DNA of 12,281 bases. Source: Candidatus Poseidoniaceae archaeon (lineage in GTDB: Archaea; Thermoplasmatota; Poseidoniia; Poseidoniales; Poseidoniaceae). This document shows positions 1-7,293 of this stretch, in pieces. The stretch spans positions 1 to 12,281 of the forward strand of contig DUIP01000189.1 of NCBI GenBank assembly GCA_013330285.1. Reading direction: 5' to 3'. The notes under the pieces were generated by a model. The model saw only the letters and a program-made list of their open reading frames with translations. It was not told where the DNA came from and ran no database searches. A program made the translations under genes and the position numbers. How positions within the stretch are numbered: the first letter of the stretch is position 1; each line of letters starts with the position of its first letter.

Positions 1-465
1 GTATGGGCCAAGAGCCATGATTTCGTTGGTAACTTCTGTCAGGTAATCTTGGTTTGTGTCATCGACAAAACGAGTCTGTGCGAGCCGTTGAATGTCGGCC
101 AATTGGAAGCCTTCAAGCCTGTATCTGCTTGCCAAAAGTTCCCTTTCCAGAACGTTGGAATTGTATTCTTCTCCGATGGTCCGAACATTGATGTCCATGG
201 GCCAATCGTACTTCTGGAAAATTCGAACAATCTCTGCCTGGCCTTCATTTGTTGAGATGTAGAGGGTGTTTTCTGATTCTTCAGCTGGGGAGGTGAATTG
301 CTTGGCGAACAATTCGCTACCTGAACCAGTGTCTGTAAATGCAATCAGGGTAAAACCACGAGGGATGCCTCCATGCATCTCATTGTCGAACTTTGGAACG
401 CCAAAGGAACCAACCTTACTGAAGAACTCTTCATCCTCGGGGTCAAACTCAAACTTCTTTGCCAT
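1..465 (-). CDS. KaiC/RAD55-like protein with degenerate P-loop, C-terminus off window
   Basis: Partial: 155 codons from ATG at 465, open through the left edge. The N-terminal half follows the KaiC-like RecA fold: a GVPKFDNEMHGGIPRG segment (residues 22-37) matches the family's G-x-x-x-x-D-x-x-x-x-G-G-I-P lead-in, a beta strand follows, then TDTGSGSE (44-51) stands where GxxGxGKT is expected. The Walker lysine and following Thr/Ser are Ser50 and Glu51, so ATP hydrolysis here is unlikely. Next comes LYISTNEG (68-75), matching the strand before the acidic residues in KaiC. The start is well supported by GAGGTGA six bases upstream, overlapping the previous gene's stop. It is the third member of a tight unit with the two genes upstream. 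The fold family is fairly sure; the role is unknown, and a regulatory or structural partner of the intact KaiC-like ATPase is an inference. The missing C-terminus should hold Walker B. Confidence 0.8.
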   Translation of the reverse strand, partial: MAKKFEFDPEDEEFFSKVGSFGVPKFDNEMHGGIPRGFTLIAFTDTGSGSELFAKQFTSPAEESENTLYISTNEGQAEIVRIFQKYDWPMDINVRTIGEEYNSNVLERELLASRYRLEGFQLADIQRLAQTRFVDDTNQDYLTEVTNEIMALGPY

Positions 466-471
466 GCCTGT

Positions 472-478
472 TCACCTC
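472..478 (-). promoter_or_regulatory. Shine-Dalgarno site GAGGTGA overlapping the upstream stop codon
   Basis: Reading the minus strand, TGAGGTGA precedes the ATG at 465 with a six-base spacer. Its first bases are part of the TGA stop (479-477) of the preceding gene. This fixes the start of the degenerate KaiC-like protein and suggests that ribosomes finishing the upstream gene reinitiate on it. Confidence 0.75.
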
Positions 479-1067
479 AATGGATAACGACCTGACCTCG
501 GTCAATTAAGTCAGTACAGTACAAATCCAAATTGGAAAGCACGAGAGGAGGGGTTTGATCTGGTACATTCAGCACGACGGAGAGAATTTCTCGCTGGCGG
601 AATGTATTGATGAAGGTGTGAAGATACTCAGCTAGGATTCTGTCTTCGTTGTAGATAGCAAGCGCATTGACGCTGTCAAGGAACACGAAGTTTCGAGCAG
701 AGGATGTTGTTCTGAGAATGTAAAGGGTGCGCAACAAGACAGATTCGAGCATGATTGGGCTGTCGACGAAATGAATGTTGGAATAAGGAACATCTGTACC
801 TCCCAAGATACCTGATGAGACGAGGTCGATAAACTGGATATTGGAAACATCCATGCCAATCGATTCAAACGCTTGAATAATCTCAACAGCGCCTCGGTTG
901 GCGCTGATGTAAACGCCACCCATCTCAAACATCTGCATGAGCGGAATCATGGTGCTGGCAGTCACCATAAATGCGTTTGAATTTCCACATCGAACTTGGA
1001 CGGCACTGTTGAGTGCAACTTCAGTGAGTTGCTCGGCTATTCTTTGGTCTAATTCGAACATGATCAT
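477..1067 (-). CDS. RecA/KaiC-fold protein lacking a Walker A motif (196 aa)
   Basis: 196 residues from the ATG at 1067, which overlaps the upstream stop as ATGA; a second ATG two codons on (1061) has a GGGGG tract (1074-1070) at a better eight-base spacing, so MFELD may be the true N-terminus. The sequence keeps the strand-and-Asp signature of Walker B, FVFLDSVNAL (127-136, Asp131), very like the VIDSVTTL of its upstream neighbour, and a GGVYISANRG segment (50-59) resembling the KaiC strand after the P-loop helix. Where the P-loop should be there is only GNSNAFMVTAST (28-39), with no glycine-rich loop and no lysine. It is also shorter than a normal KaiC domain (about 230-260 residues), the family's G-I-P lead-in being absent. 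Probably a non-catalytic paralog working with the intact ATPase encoded just before it. The fold call rests on Walker B context and synteny, so it is moderate. Confidence 0.65.
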   Translation of the reverse strand: MIMFELDQRIAEQLTEVALNSAVQVRCGNSNAFMVTASTMIPLMQMFEMGGVYISANRGAVEIIQAFESIGMDVSNIQFIDLVSSGILGGTDVPYSNIHFVDSPIMLESVLLRTLYILRTTSSARNFVFLDSVNALAIYNEDRILAEYLHTFINTFRQREILSVVLNVPDQTPPLVLSNLDLYCTDLIDRGQVVIH

Positions 1068-1846
1068 GACCCCCAACGAGATGTTTTGTCGCTCTGAGCG
1101 CCCCATTTGAGCATAGGCGTGAGCATCACGCCAAGCGGCGTGAGTTCAATGGCATGCTTCGCACGGCTGTGAGCAGTACCTCGCATCTTGACCACTTGTA
1201 GGAATCGAAGAAGATGCCCCATACGCTCCACGTCCCCCATCACAATGATGCCGTCAGCGATTGCCTCTTCAACACCGAATGAGGACCAGTGTGCATTTTC
1301 GGTAGCAGAGGTGATTTCGGAAATTAAAATCGTAGTGCAGCCAAGTGTTGCGAGTTTCTTTCCGAGCGTGAAGAGGAAATCTCGAATCAGTTGTTCGGAT
1401 TTAATCTTGTAACAAAGAGTGGTGACTGAATCGATGACAAGGCGCGTGACACCAATCGTGTTGACAATGTCGACAATGGCCTTAATCAAAGCGTGAACGT
1501 CATCGAGTTCAAAAGAGGCTTTTTCAAGTCCAAGCCACGAATAAAGAACGTCCATATCGAAGACGTTGATCAATCCAGAATCGACCATATTCATGTCAAA
1601 GAATGAATATTGCCTGATATTTTCAAGCAATTTCACGGATGGTTCTGTTGCTGTAAAATGGGCGCATGCTTCACCTGCGAGTGCTCCACGAACGAGAAAT
1701 TCCATTCCGAGGGTTGTTTTCCCTGAACCACACGTACCAGCAGCAAGCACGGTCGAGCCGTAAGGAATACCGCCACGTAGAATTTCATCCAACCCATGAA
1801 TACCTGTGACACATCGGTCTCGGGTGTAAACGGCGGCTGGCTGCAT
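1064..1846 (-). CDS. KaiC/RAD55-family RecA-like ATPase, single domain, intact
   Basis: 260 residues from the ATG at 1846; an in-frame TTG at 1861 would add five residues and is less likely. The KaiC signature is complete: VTGIHGLDEILRGGIP (13-28), Walker A GTCGSGKT (37-44, Lys43), FTATEPS (64-70) carrying the acidic residue after strand 2 (one Glu instead of the paired Glu of cyanobacterial KaiC), Walker B RLVIDS (135-140, Asp139), and the C-terminal VVKMRGTAHSRAKHAIELTPLGV region (218-240) that follows the family's K-M-R-G-x-x-H pattern. It should bind and hydrolyse ATP and form a ring or filament in the cytoplasm. In archaea this family includes signalling ATPases and the archaellum protein ArlH; no archaellum gene lies nearby here, so ArlH is not claimed. 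It overlaps the next gene by four bases. No clear Shine-Dalgarno site is visible. Confidence 0.9.
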   Translation of the reverse strand: MQPAAVYTRDRCVTGIHGLDEILRGGIPYGSTVLAAGTCGSGKTTLGMEFLVRGALAGEACAHFTATEPSVKLLENIRQYSFFDMNMVDSGLINVFDMDVLYSWLGLEKASFELDDVHALIKAIVDIVNTIGVTRLVIDSVTTLCYKIKSEQLIRDFLFTLGKKLATLGCTTILISEITSATENAHWSSFGVEEAIADGIIVMGDVERMGHLLRFLQVVKMRGTAHSRAKHAIELTPLGVMLTPMLKWGAQSDKTSRWGS

Positions 1847-1880
1847 GGGAAACAGACACAACCAAACGGGCCGGGTTCAT

Positions 1881-1933
1881 CAAGCAATCGCCCACGAATC
1901 ATTGAACGAGGTGATTGGACCGAGGATTGCTTG
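1881..1933. repeat. Nested inverted repeat upstream of the KaiC-like gene
   Basis: CAAGCAATC (1881-1889) is matched by its exact reverse complement GATTGCTTG (1925-1933). Inside lies a shorter pair, AATCA (1897-1901) and TGATT (1912-1916). As RNA these could form a nested hairpin within the 93-base gap between the lamin-tail gene and the intact KaiC-like gene. It could be an mRNA processing or translation-control element, or a protein binding site; by chance a nine-base pair in such a gap is uncommon but not impossible. Confidence 0.35.
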
Positions 1934-1939
1934 TTCTCG

Positions 1940-3067
1940 TCACTGATCACCAGGGGTTGGTGTTTCTTCGATGAACCAAGAGGTGGTTGCCGTCGTATTT
2001 CCATCCCAAGCAAGCGATTGACCCGTGACCATGAACAAACCAGTGTCACCGCCCCATTCGGCCCTAAACATGTCATAGGGTCTTGCTTCATCGATCTGGG
2101 TGTACCTGAGCGTCAATACACCGGAACCGTCCGCTAACCCGTTGAACATACCGACGCCGAGGTAGCCATGAACGCCAAGGTCGATGACTTGAGAGGCATT
2201 CCCGGCTGCTTGTGAAGTTGCGTCACCGGTAAAAAGAAGGGTAGTTTTCCCTGCGATCACGCCGGATTTGAAGAGGTGGTCTGAGGTGATCTCTGAGGAG
2301 GTGTGATTCAGCGACCAACCCCTAAGAGCGATGGCGAAGTCGTTTGGATTATAGATTTCAATCCACTCGGGGCCACCGCTTGCTGGACGGGTCATGAGCT
2401 CGGTAATGTGGAGGTCATTGTTGAGGCGCCCTCCACGATGAACTTCGAGGACGATTCGCCAGGTCTCCCCATCTTGGATGAATTGACGGTTTGCGGTGGA
2501 TGAAGCTTGGGCGGTTCTTCGCTCCGTACCTCCATCGAATAACATCTCGCCGATACGACTGCTGTTGTTGCTGGTGATCACTTCAATCGTGAGGTGGATT
2601 GAGAATCCATCATCGAGTCCCAATCCATCAACCATGTCCCCTTCGGTCAGGTTTTGAATGGCATTGATTTTGGCCATACTCAGAGCCCCGTCAACCACCA
2701 GGCCTGCCTGGACACGTCCTTCGTCAAGGTCTTCGGCACTTTGCAAATGCCAATCTGCCGTTGCGTTCTGATAATCCATAGCCGATTCATTGCCGGGTAC
2801 AAACCAACCAGCATCTGAGGTAAGGCGATCGAGGCCTTGAACCGCTGAACGATCCAATCGGTCGACTGCAGGGTCATTGGAGCCCATTTGGAGTTGTGCA
2901 AGCGCCAAGAATGCTGTAAGGATCATCAGAAACAATGCAAATGCAGATAAAAATTCAATCACCGCAGTCAGAGCGGTTTCGTCTCGTTCAAGTGAACGAT
3001 GCCCCCTCCTGCGCATGATTGTCGGTGGACTTCGGCGCTTCAAGAGGTTGCCGCATGGACAAGGCAT
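1940..3067 (-). CDS. Membrane-anchored lamin-tail-domain (LTD) surface protein
   Basis: 375 residues. A basic, Arg-rich N-terminus (10-28) precedes one hydrophobic segment (about 33-60), so most of the chain is placed outside the membrane; the layout is like archaeal pilin-type or signal-anchor proteins. Residues 70-215 are unrecognised. Residues 218-375 fit a lamin-tail domain: LHITELMTRP, then GPEWIEIYNPNDFAIALRGW (232-251), the family's E-W-I-E-L-Y-N-P pattern, ending in ETPTPGDQ like many secreted LTDs. Such domains occur in secreted or surface proteins of bacteria and archaea and are thought to mediate adhesion or DNA/protein contact. The start at 3067 has GAGGT three bases upstream; an ATG at 3016 (MRRRGHRS) is a plausible alternative and gives a more compact signal anchor. 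It lies upstream of the KaiC-like unit on the same strand, separated by 93 bases. Confidence 0.8.
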   Translation of the reverse strand: MPCPCGNLLKRRSPPTIMRRRGHRSLERDETALTAVIEFLSAFALFLMILTAFLALAQLQMGSNDPAVDRLDRSAVQGLDRLTSDAGWFVPGNESAMDYQNATADWHLQSAEDLDEGRVQAGLVVDGALSMAKINAIQNLTEGDMVDGLGLDDGFSIHLTIEVITSNNSSRIGEMLFDGGTERRTAQASSTANRQFIQDGETWRIVLEVHRGGRLNNDLHITELMTRPASGGPEWIEIYNPNDFAIALRGWSLNHTSSEITSDHLFKSGVIAGKTTLLFTGDATSQAAGNASQVIDLGVHGYLGVGMFNGLADGSGVLTLRYTQIDEARPYDMFRAEWGGDTGLFMVTGQSLAWDGNTTATTSWFIEETPTPGDQ

Positions 3068-3091
3068 AGAACCTCAAATTCAGGGGTCGTG

Positions 3092-3106
3092 GCCCCCTTC
3101 GGGGGC
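3092..3106. repeat. GC-rich hairpin in the divergent intergenic region
   Basis: GCCCCC (3092-3097), loop TTC, GGGGGC (3101-3106) gives a perfect six-base stem. It sits in the 76-base space between the divergent lamin-tail gene and the large surface protein gene, so it lies in the promoter or 5' leader region of either. It has no T-tract, so it is not a convincing terminator. Function unknown. Confidence 0.45.
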
Positions 3107-3143
3107 GATGAGTCTTTGAATCCCCCCTGCGAGCCACTGTTCA

Positions 3144-6101
3144 ATGTCGAACCGGACGCAACCATCAGGCGGCCAAAAAACGGGCACTCTATCGATGGTG
3201 TTCATTCTCCTGTTCGCCTCCTTTGCTGGCCTCCTTTCCCTCCCTGCCGCAGCGGCTGCTGAGAGTGGTGATCTTGCCATCACAAACTCCGTGTATCCCA
3301 CGCCTGATGTCTGGGCATCTTCATGGGACCCAATCGATTTCACGGCGACCCTTGAGAATCAAGGACTCGGGACAAGCACCAACCGCGCGATCAAATGGTA
3401 TGCTTGTGAAGGGATGCTCACTGGCCCTGCGTGCAAGTCATCCCCAGACGCTTCGGGCTCCTTTACCAGTACAACGGTATACTCTGGCACAACAGAAACT
3501 GTAACCTCAGATTCGGCATGGAATCCATCTGGAGACGAGGGGACCTATACCATTGTTTACGCCTTTACCCTCATCGACCAGGACTCAAGCGACGATATGT
3601 TGGCATTCAACATGAACCTCACACGATCATATGTTGACCTCAATGTGAACGAAGCTTACAACCCTCTGGATGACTTGGAGGGGGTAGCAACGTACAACGG
3701 CGCCATTGTCCTCAATTCAAACACTGATTACGCTCTGGATGCAAAAGGAACTGTCAGCGCTTGTGGCACATGTAACTTTGAGGCCACCATGGGTTGGCAA
3801 TTGTGGAACCTCGATGAACCACCTGTGCTCATCGATGAAGCATACACTGTGGTAACCAACCTCCCTTCATGGGGGGGCGTCTCCAGTTTCACCAGCGCAC
3901 TTCCAGCCATGAGCAGTGCAAGCCAAGGCACGTTCACATTGACATGGGGGCTCTTCAACAGCACAGGCACGCCTTACGGAGATCTTGACCCATCCAACGA
4001 CCTCACATCGATCAGCGTTGTGTTTGACGACACGATTGACCTGCAAGCCACTTCGATGCTCCCCTCCCACAATCCATCATCACAAGACTACTACTTTGGC
4101 ACAAATATGGTCACAACCACCATCAGTAATCTTGGAAACATGTCCATCGCCATAGTGTCGGTGGCGTTCCAAGTCTACGACCCAATCGGTGAAGTGGAAT
4201 ACGAGACTGCGTGCGTCTTAACCACCTTCCTTCCAGGTGAATCAAGAACATGCCTATTCAATATTACAACAGTGGGCGCTGATCGAACCCTCACCATACA
4301 AGTTCCTGCATCACACGATGAAGGTGCTGAGGAAAAATTCAGTAACAATGCACTCTCCGAAATTGCAGACCTTGTCGCGGGCTCCATCAATGCCAACATC
4401 GACCAAACCAGTTCAACTGGCAGTTACACCACTGGAGAAAATATCGTCATGAATGCCCGCACGAGTTCGACTGCTGCTGGCCCACTCAACTATTCATGGT
4501 GGGTTTCGGGCATCATTAACATCGGCTATGGGAAAGAATTGAATGTTTCAGGCGGGAATCTTGGGCTTGGCGACCATACCATCACTCTTCGAGTGACTGA
4601 TTATTTTGGCGAATTGGAATCCGTTCATGAAGACATCACTGTCTACAACTACATCTCTCTCGATAATGGCGACTTGTTCTCTGGCCAAGCCGTCACTCGT
4701 TCCTCCGCCTACCTGAATTTCGAATCCTCTCTCCCAATCTTAGGCACTTCGTACGGTATTGGAGAGGGCAAGGAACCATTGCTCTTGCTTTCTTTTGAAA
4801 TCCTATCCACGGCTGACGACTCTCCCGAAGTGGGCATGGATTGGATGGACATTCAATTGAACATGAGCGAACTGTTACCTGACAACATCCCAAAGGAAAC
4901 GATTGATGTCAGGTTCCTGCCAACCATGGACGATTACATATGGTCCTATTTGGACGAATACACAGCAAATGAAGATACAACCTTTGATGTGCGCCTTACC
5001 ACCAATGGTGTCATTCTCATCATCGGAGAATCCCCTCCAGCCAACCTGAGTGCTGGCCCGATCACAAGCACCCAACTTGAAGGCGGGCAACTGCATCTTA
5101 ATTGGACGGCATCTGGCGATTCAACAAATCCGTATGTCGGTGGATGGAACATCTACAAACTCATGCTGATTCAGGGGGCTGGAACTCTATTCCCAGACCC
5201 AAGTAACGGAGTCAATGAATTCATCTGGAACGAGTTGACTTCAGAATCGCTTGTCGCTTCTGTCGATCCGTCGAACACATCATGGACAGATCCGGCCCCT
5301 CTTTCAACTGGCGATTGTGCTTCATACGCCATCATGCCAGCGAACAGAGAAGGCGAACCAGACTTTGAGCACATCAATGTCAGCCTTGACCAGAACAGTC
5401 AAGCCACAGCCTTCTGTGGCGATGCAATCCCTCCAGTCTCAAGCATCACAAACTTCCAACACACTTCGACGTTCACAAATGACACTGAATGCTATAAGAT
5501 TGTGAATGATTGGAACATGTGCTATGACCTCAACCTCACATGGATGTGGCCAGAAAATGAGCCAAATGGGCAATTGTACTGGAACCTCTACATGATTGAA
5601 CAACAACCTAACGATATTGACGTGCGGTTCTTGACGCCTCTTGTCACGAACATGCTTTCTGTCCCCGGAGAACAAGGTGAATTCAATCTTTCAGGTACTG
5701 AATATGACAACATTCGACCACTACGAACCTATTACTTCATTCTCGCTCCAATCGATAGCGTAGGCAATGAACAGACCTTGGCGAATTATCCCTCGCCGAA
5801 TGTTGAACGTGTGGAGATCGAGGACCAATGGTGGGACTACTACCAACACTTGATTCCAGAGCCAGAGCCAGAACCGGAACCACCTCTTGGTGTGGATTGG
5901 CTAGGGACGCTCAATGATTACATGCAAGAAGATGAATTTACAACCACTGGATTAGCATCACTTGTTGTGCTTGTCATCTCCATCATATCCCTCCCATTAC
6001 TCCTCCAGAAGCGAAAGCGATTGAAGCGGATCATGGCTGCACGAAACCGTAGAGCTGGTGCTCAAAGCACTGCAAATGAGTTCGACGATTTCTTTGACTG
6101 A
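3144..6101 (+). CDS. Large secreted surface protein with CARDB/PKD/FN3-like repeats and C-terminal membrane anchor
   Basis: 985 residues. A signal peptide (hydrophobic core 18-37, likely cleavage after the alanine run near residue 39) starts the chain. The ectodomain is a series of beta-sandwich-like units: CARDB-like segments near 43-150 and 295-400 (the latter with DLQATSMLP and TTTISNLGN), a PKD/Ig-like segment near 415-502 (GLGDHTITLRVTDYFG), and an FN3-like segment near 632-735 (LHLNWTASG, WNIYKL). Cysteines come in near pairs (CGTC; GDC...FCGD; EC...MC), suggesting extracellular disulphides, and N-x-S/T sites are frequent. A PE-rich stalk (905-914) leads to a transmembrane helix (936-954), then a basic stretch and an acidic tail ending FDDFFD in the cytoplasm. 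It could be an S-layer-associated, adhesion or substrate-binding protein; no enzymatic motif was seen. Domain calls come from pattern only. Confidence 0.85.
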   Translation: MSNRTQPSGGQKTGTLSMVFILLFASFAGLLSLPAAAAAESGDLAITNSVYPTPDVWASSWDPIDFTATLENQGLGTSTNRAIKWYACEGMLTGPACKSSPDASGSFTSTTVYSGTTETVTSDSAWNPSGDEGTYTIVYAFTLIDQDSSDDMLAFNMNLTRSYVDLNVNEAYNPLDDLEGVATYNGAIVLNSNTDYALDAKGTVSACGTCNFEATMGWQLWNLDEPPVLIDEAYTVVTNLPSWGGVSSFTSALPAMSSASQGTFTLTWGLFNSTGTPYGDLDPSNDLTSISVVFDDTIDLQATSMLPSHNPSSQDYYFGTNMVTTTISNLGNMSIAIVSVAFQVYDPIGEVEYETACVLTTFLPGESRTCLFNITTVGADRTLTIQVPASHDEGAEEKFSNNALSEIADLVAGSINANIDQTSSTGSYTTGENIVMNARTSSTAAGPLNYSWWVSGIINIGYGKELNVSGGNLGLGDHTITLRVTDYFGELESVHEDITVYNYISLDNGDLFSGQAVTRSSAYLNFESSLPILGTSYGIGEGKEPLLLLSFEILSTADDSPEVGMDWMDIQLNMSELLPDNIPKETIDVRFLPTMDDYIWSYLDEYTANEDTTFDVRLTTNGVILIIGESPPANLSAGPITSTQLEGGQLHLNWTASGDSTNPYVGGWNIYKLMLIQGAGTLFPDPSNGVNEFIWNELTSESLVASVDPSNTSWTDPAPLSTGDCASYAIMPANREGEPDFEHINVSLDQNSQATAFCGDAIPPVSSITNFQHTSTFTNDTECYKIVNDWNMCYDLNLTWMWPENEPNGQLYWNLYMIEQQPNDIDVRFLTPLVTNMLSVPGEQGEFNLSGTEYDNIRPLRTYYFILAPIDSVGNEQTLANYPSPNVERVEIEDQWWDYYQHLIPEPEPEPEPPLGVDWLGTLNDYMQEDEFTTTGLASLVVLVISIISLPLLLQKRKRLKRIMAARNRRAGAQSTANEFDDFFD

Positions 6102-6110
6102 AGTCACTTT

Positions 6111-6197
6111 TGGCGCGGCAGGGGAGATTTGAACTCCCGAGGTGAGACACCACTGGATTAGCAATCCAGCGCAATGGCCAGGCTATGCGACTGCCGC
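6111..6197 (-). tRNA. tRNA-Ser (anticodon GCU), CCA encoded
   Basis: On the minus strand all arms can be drawn: acceptor GCGGCAG (6197-6191) with CTGCCGC, discriminator G, then encoded CCA (6113-6111). The anticodon stem CTGGA/TCCAG encloses loop TTGCTAA, with anticodon GCT at 6162-6160, reading AGC/AGU serine codons. A long variable arm (GGTG-TCT-CACC) is the class II mark of tRNA-Ser. The T arm is GGGAG-TTCAAAT-CTCCC. No intron is present. The gene lies downstream of ctaB on the same strand, 89 bases away, and its 3' end is only nine bases from the stop of the convergent surface protein gene. No clear TATA box was seen in the 89-base spacer. Confidence 0.96.
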
Positions 6198-6286
6198 AGA
6201 CAAAGCCGCCGACCAATGAAGCAGTCATGAACATGACGGTGGAGGTTGTAGACCGTTGGCCCAACACTGAACGGGGCACTGCAGGC

Positions 6287-7291
6287 TCAAAGTGGGCCGA
6301 GAGGGCCGAGCCATGAGGATGGCGGAACGCACACTAAAACCAAGGCGAGGTGCATCCAACCCAAGTAATACAGTGAGCGGAAGAAGGACTTGGCAGCCTT
6401 TGGCATACGACCGTTTTCATCGAGTTCTTCAAGTGGATCGATGTCCCACACTGATTTCGCATACCACAGGGTGAGGCCACCTGCGATGAAAGCCCAAAGC
6501 AGAGGTAGTCCTGAGTTTGGCCAAAAGCAAGGTACGCTTCCCAACATGAATAAGAAAACGCTGTACACCTTCGAGAGGAAAACCGTATGCTCGGGCCCTC
6601 GCACTTCGTTCATCATGGGCACTTCGGCCTTGGCATATTCACCAGAACGATAGAGGGCTAATGCCCAAAAGTGAGGCGGAGTCCAGAAGAAAATCAAGGC
6701 AAAAAATAACCAAGGAATTGGAGAGCCAAGAGCCATTGGGTTCATTGATTCTAGGATCGAATCACCAGCGGCTGCAGCCCATCCGATGAGCGGAGGCGTT
6801 GAACCAGCAATCCCTCCAATCACGATGTTTTGAGGTGTTCTTCGCTTCAACCACATCGAATAAACCAGCACGTAAAACAGGACGGAGAAAAACGACCAGA
6901 ATGCCGCTTTCCAACTCACGATAAAGAATAACGAAGATCCGATGATCGCAATTGTTGTTCCAAAAATGAGCGCACCCCTTGGAGAGATATGACCTTGAGG
7001 AACAGGTCGGTTTTTCGTGCGGCGCATCAGTGGATCAATATCGGCGTCGTACCACATGTTGATCGCATTTGAGCCCCCTGCCGATAACGTACCACCTACA
7101 ACAGTAACGGCAATGGTCAGTCCTGTGTCCAACCATGTACGATTCAAATCAACGACAAGGTCGTGAACAAGGATGGCGCAAATAGCCGTGATTTGAAGAA
7201 GGATGATGACGTTGAGTTTCATCAATTGCTTGTAGACAGAGAACCACCCTGGATGGGGTTCTTGCACCACTTCATCGACACCTAAGTCCAT
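6287..7291 (-). CDS. ctaB: Heme O synthase (protoheme IX farnesyltransferase)
   Basis: 334 residues, UbiA-type polytopic membrane prenyltransferase that adds a farnesyl group to the vinyl side chain of heme B, giving heme O for heme-copper oxidases. The first Asp-rich motif is N-x-x-x-D-x-x-x-D (N78, D82, D86) followed by RRTKNRPVPQG (90-100), the family signature for Mg-diphosphate binding. The second conserved loop is YSMWLKRRTPQNIVIGG (144-160), followed by GSTPPLIGW. The FFWTPPHFWALAL stretch (201-213) is also characteristic. Multiple hydrophobic helices fill the rest, and length is slightly above the usual 280-310 because of a hydrophilic N-terminus (1-18). ATG at 7291 is two bases after the ctaA stop, with a strong Shine-Dalgarno inside the end of ctaA, so the two are co-translated. 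The product feeds the ctaA enzyme. Confidence 0.96.
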   Translation of the reverse strand: MDLGVDEVVQEPHPGWFSVYKQLMKLNVIILLQITAICAILVHDLVVDLNRTWLDTGLTIAVTVVGGTLSAGGSNAINMWYDADIDPLMRRTKNRPVPQGHISPRGALIFGTTIAIIGSSLFFIVSWKAAFWSFFSVLFYVLVYSMWLKRRTPQNIVIGGIAGSTPPLIGWAAAAGDSILESMNPMALGSPIPWLFFALIFFWTPPHFWALALYRSGEYAKAEVPMMNEVRGPEHTVFLSKVYSVFLFMLGSVPCFWPNSGLPLLWAFIAGGLTLWYAKSVWDIDPLEELDENGRMPKAAKSFFRSLYYLGWMHLALVLVCVPPSSWLGPLGPL

Positions 7292-7293
7292 GA

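Noticed and set aside
1064..1846. Naming the intact KaiC-like ATPase as archaellum protein ArlH (FlaH)
   Set aside because: No archaellin, ArlI, ArlJ, ArlF or ArlG gene is visible, and its neighbours are KaiC-like paralogs and an LTD protein, so the general family name is safer.
1796..2137. 113-residue plus-strand open frame
   Set aside because: It is antisense to the KaiC-like and lamin-tail genes, has low-complexity basic composition and no recognisable domain.
3092..3106. Intrinsic terminator for a neighbouring gene
   Set aside because: Both flanking genes start, rather than end, at this spacer, and no T-tract follows the stem on either strand.
5853..5883. Short tandem repeat considered as a CRISPR or DNA repeat element
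   Set aside because: It simply encodes the Pro-Glu stalk of the surface protein, in frame, with no spacer structure.
6031..6279. 82-residue minus-strand open frame with a short hydrophobic stretch
   Set aside because: It runs straight through the tRNA-Ser gene and into the end of the surface protein; no ribosome binding site or family likeness.
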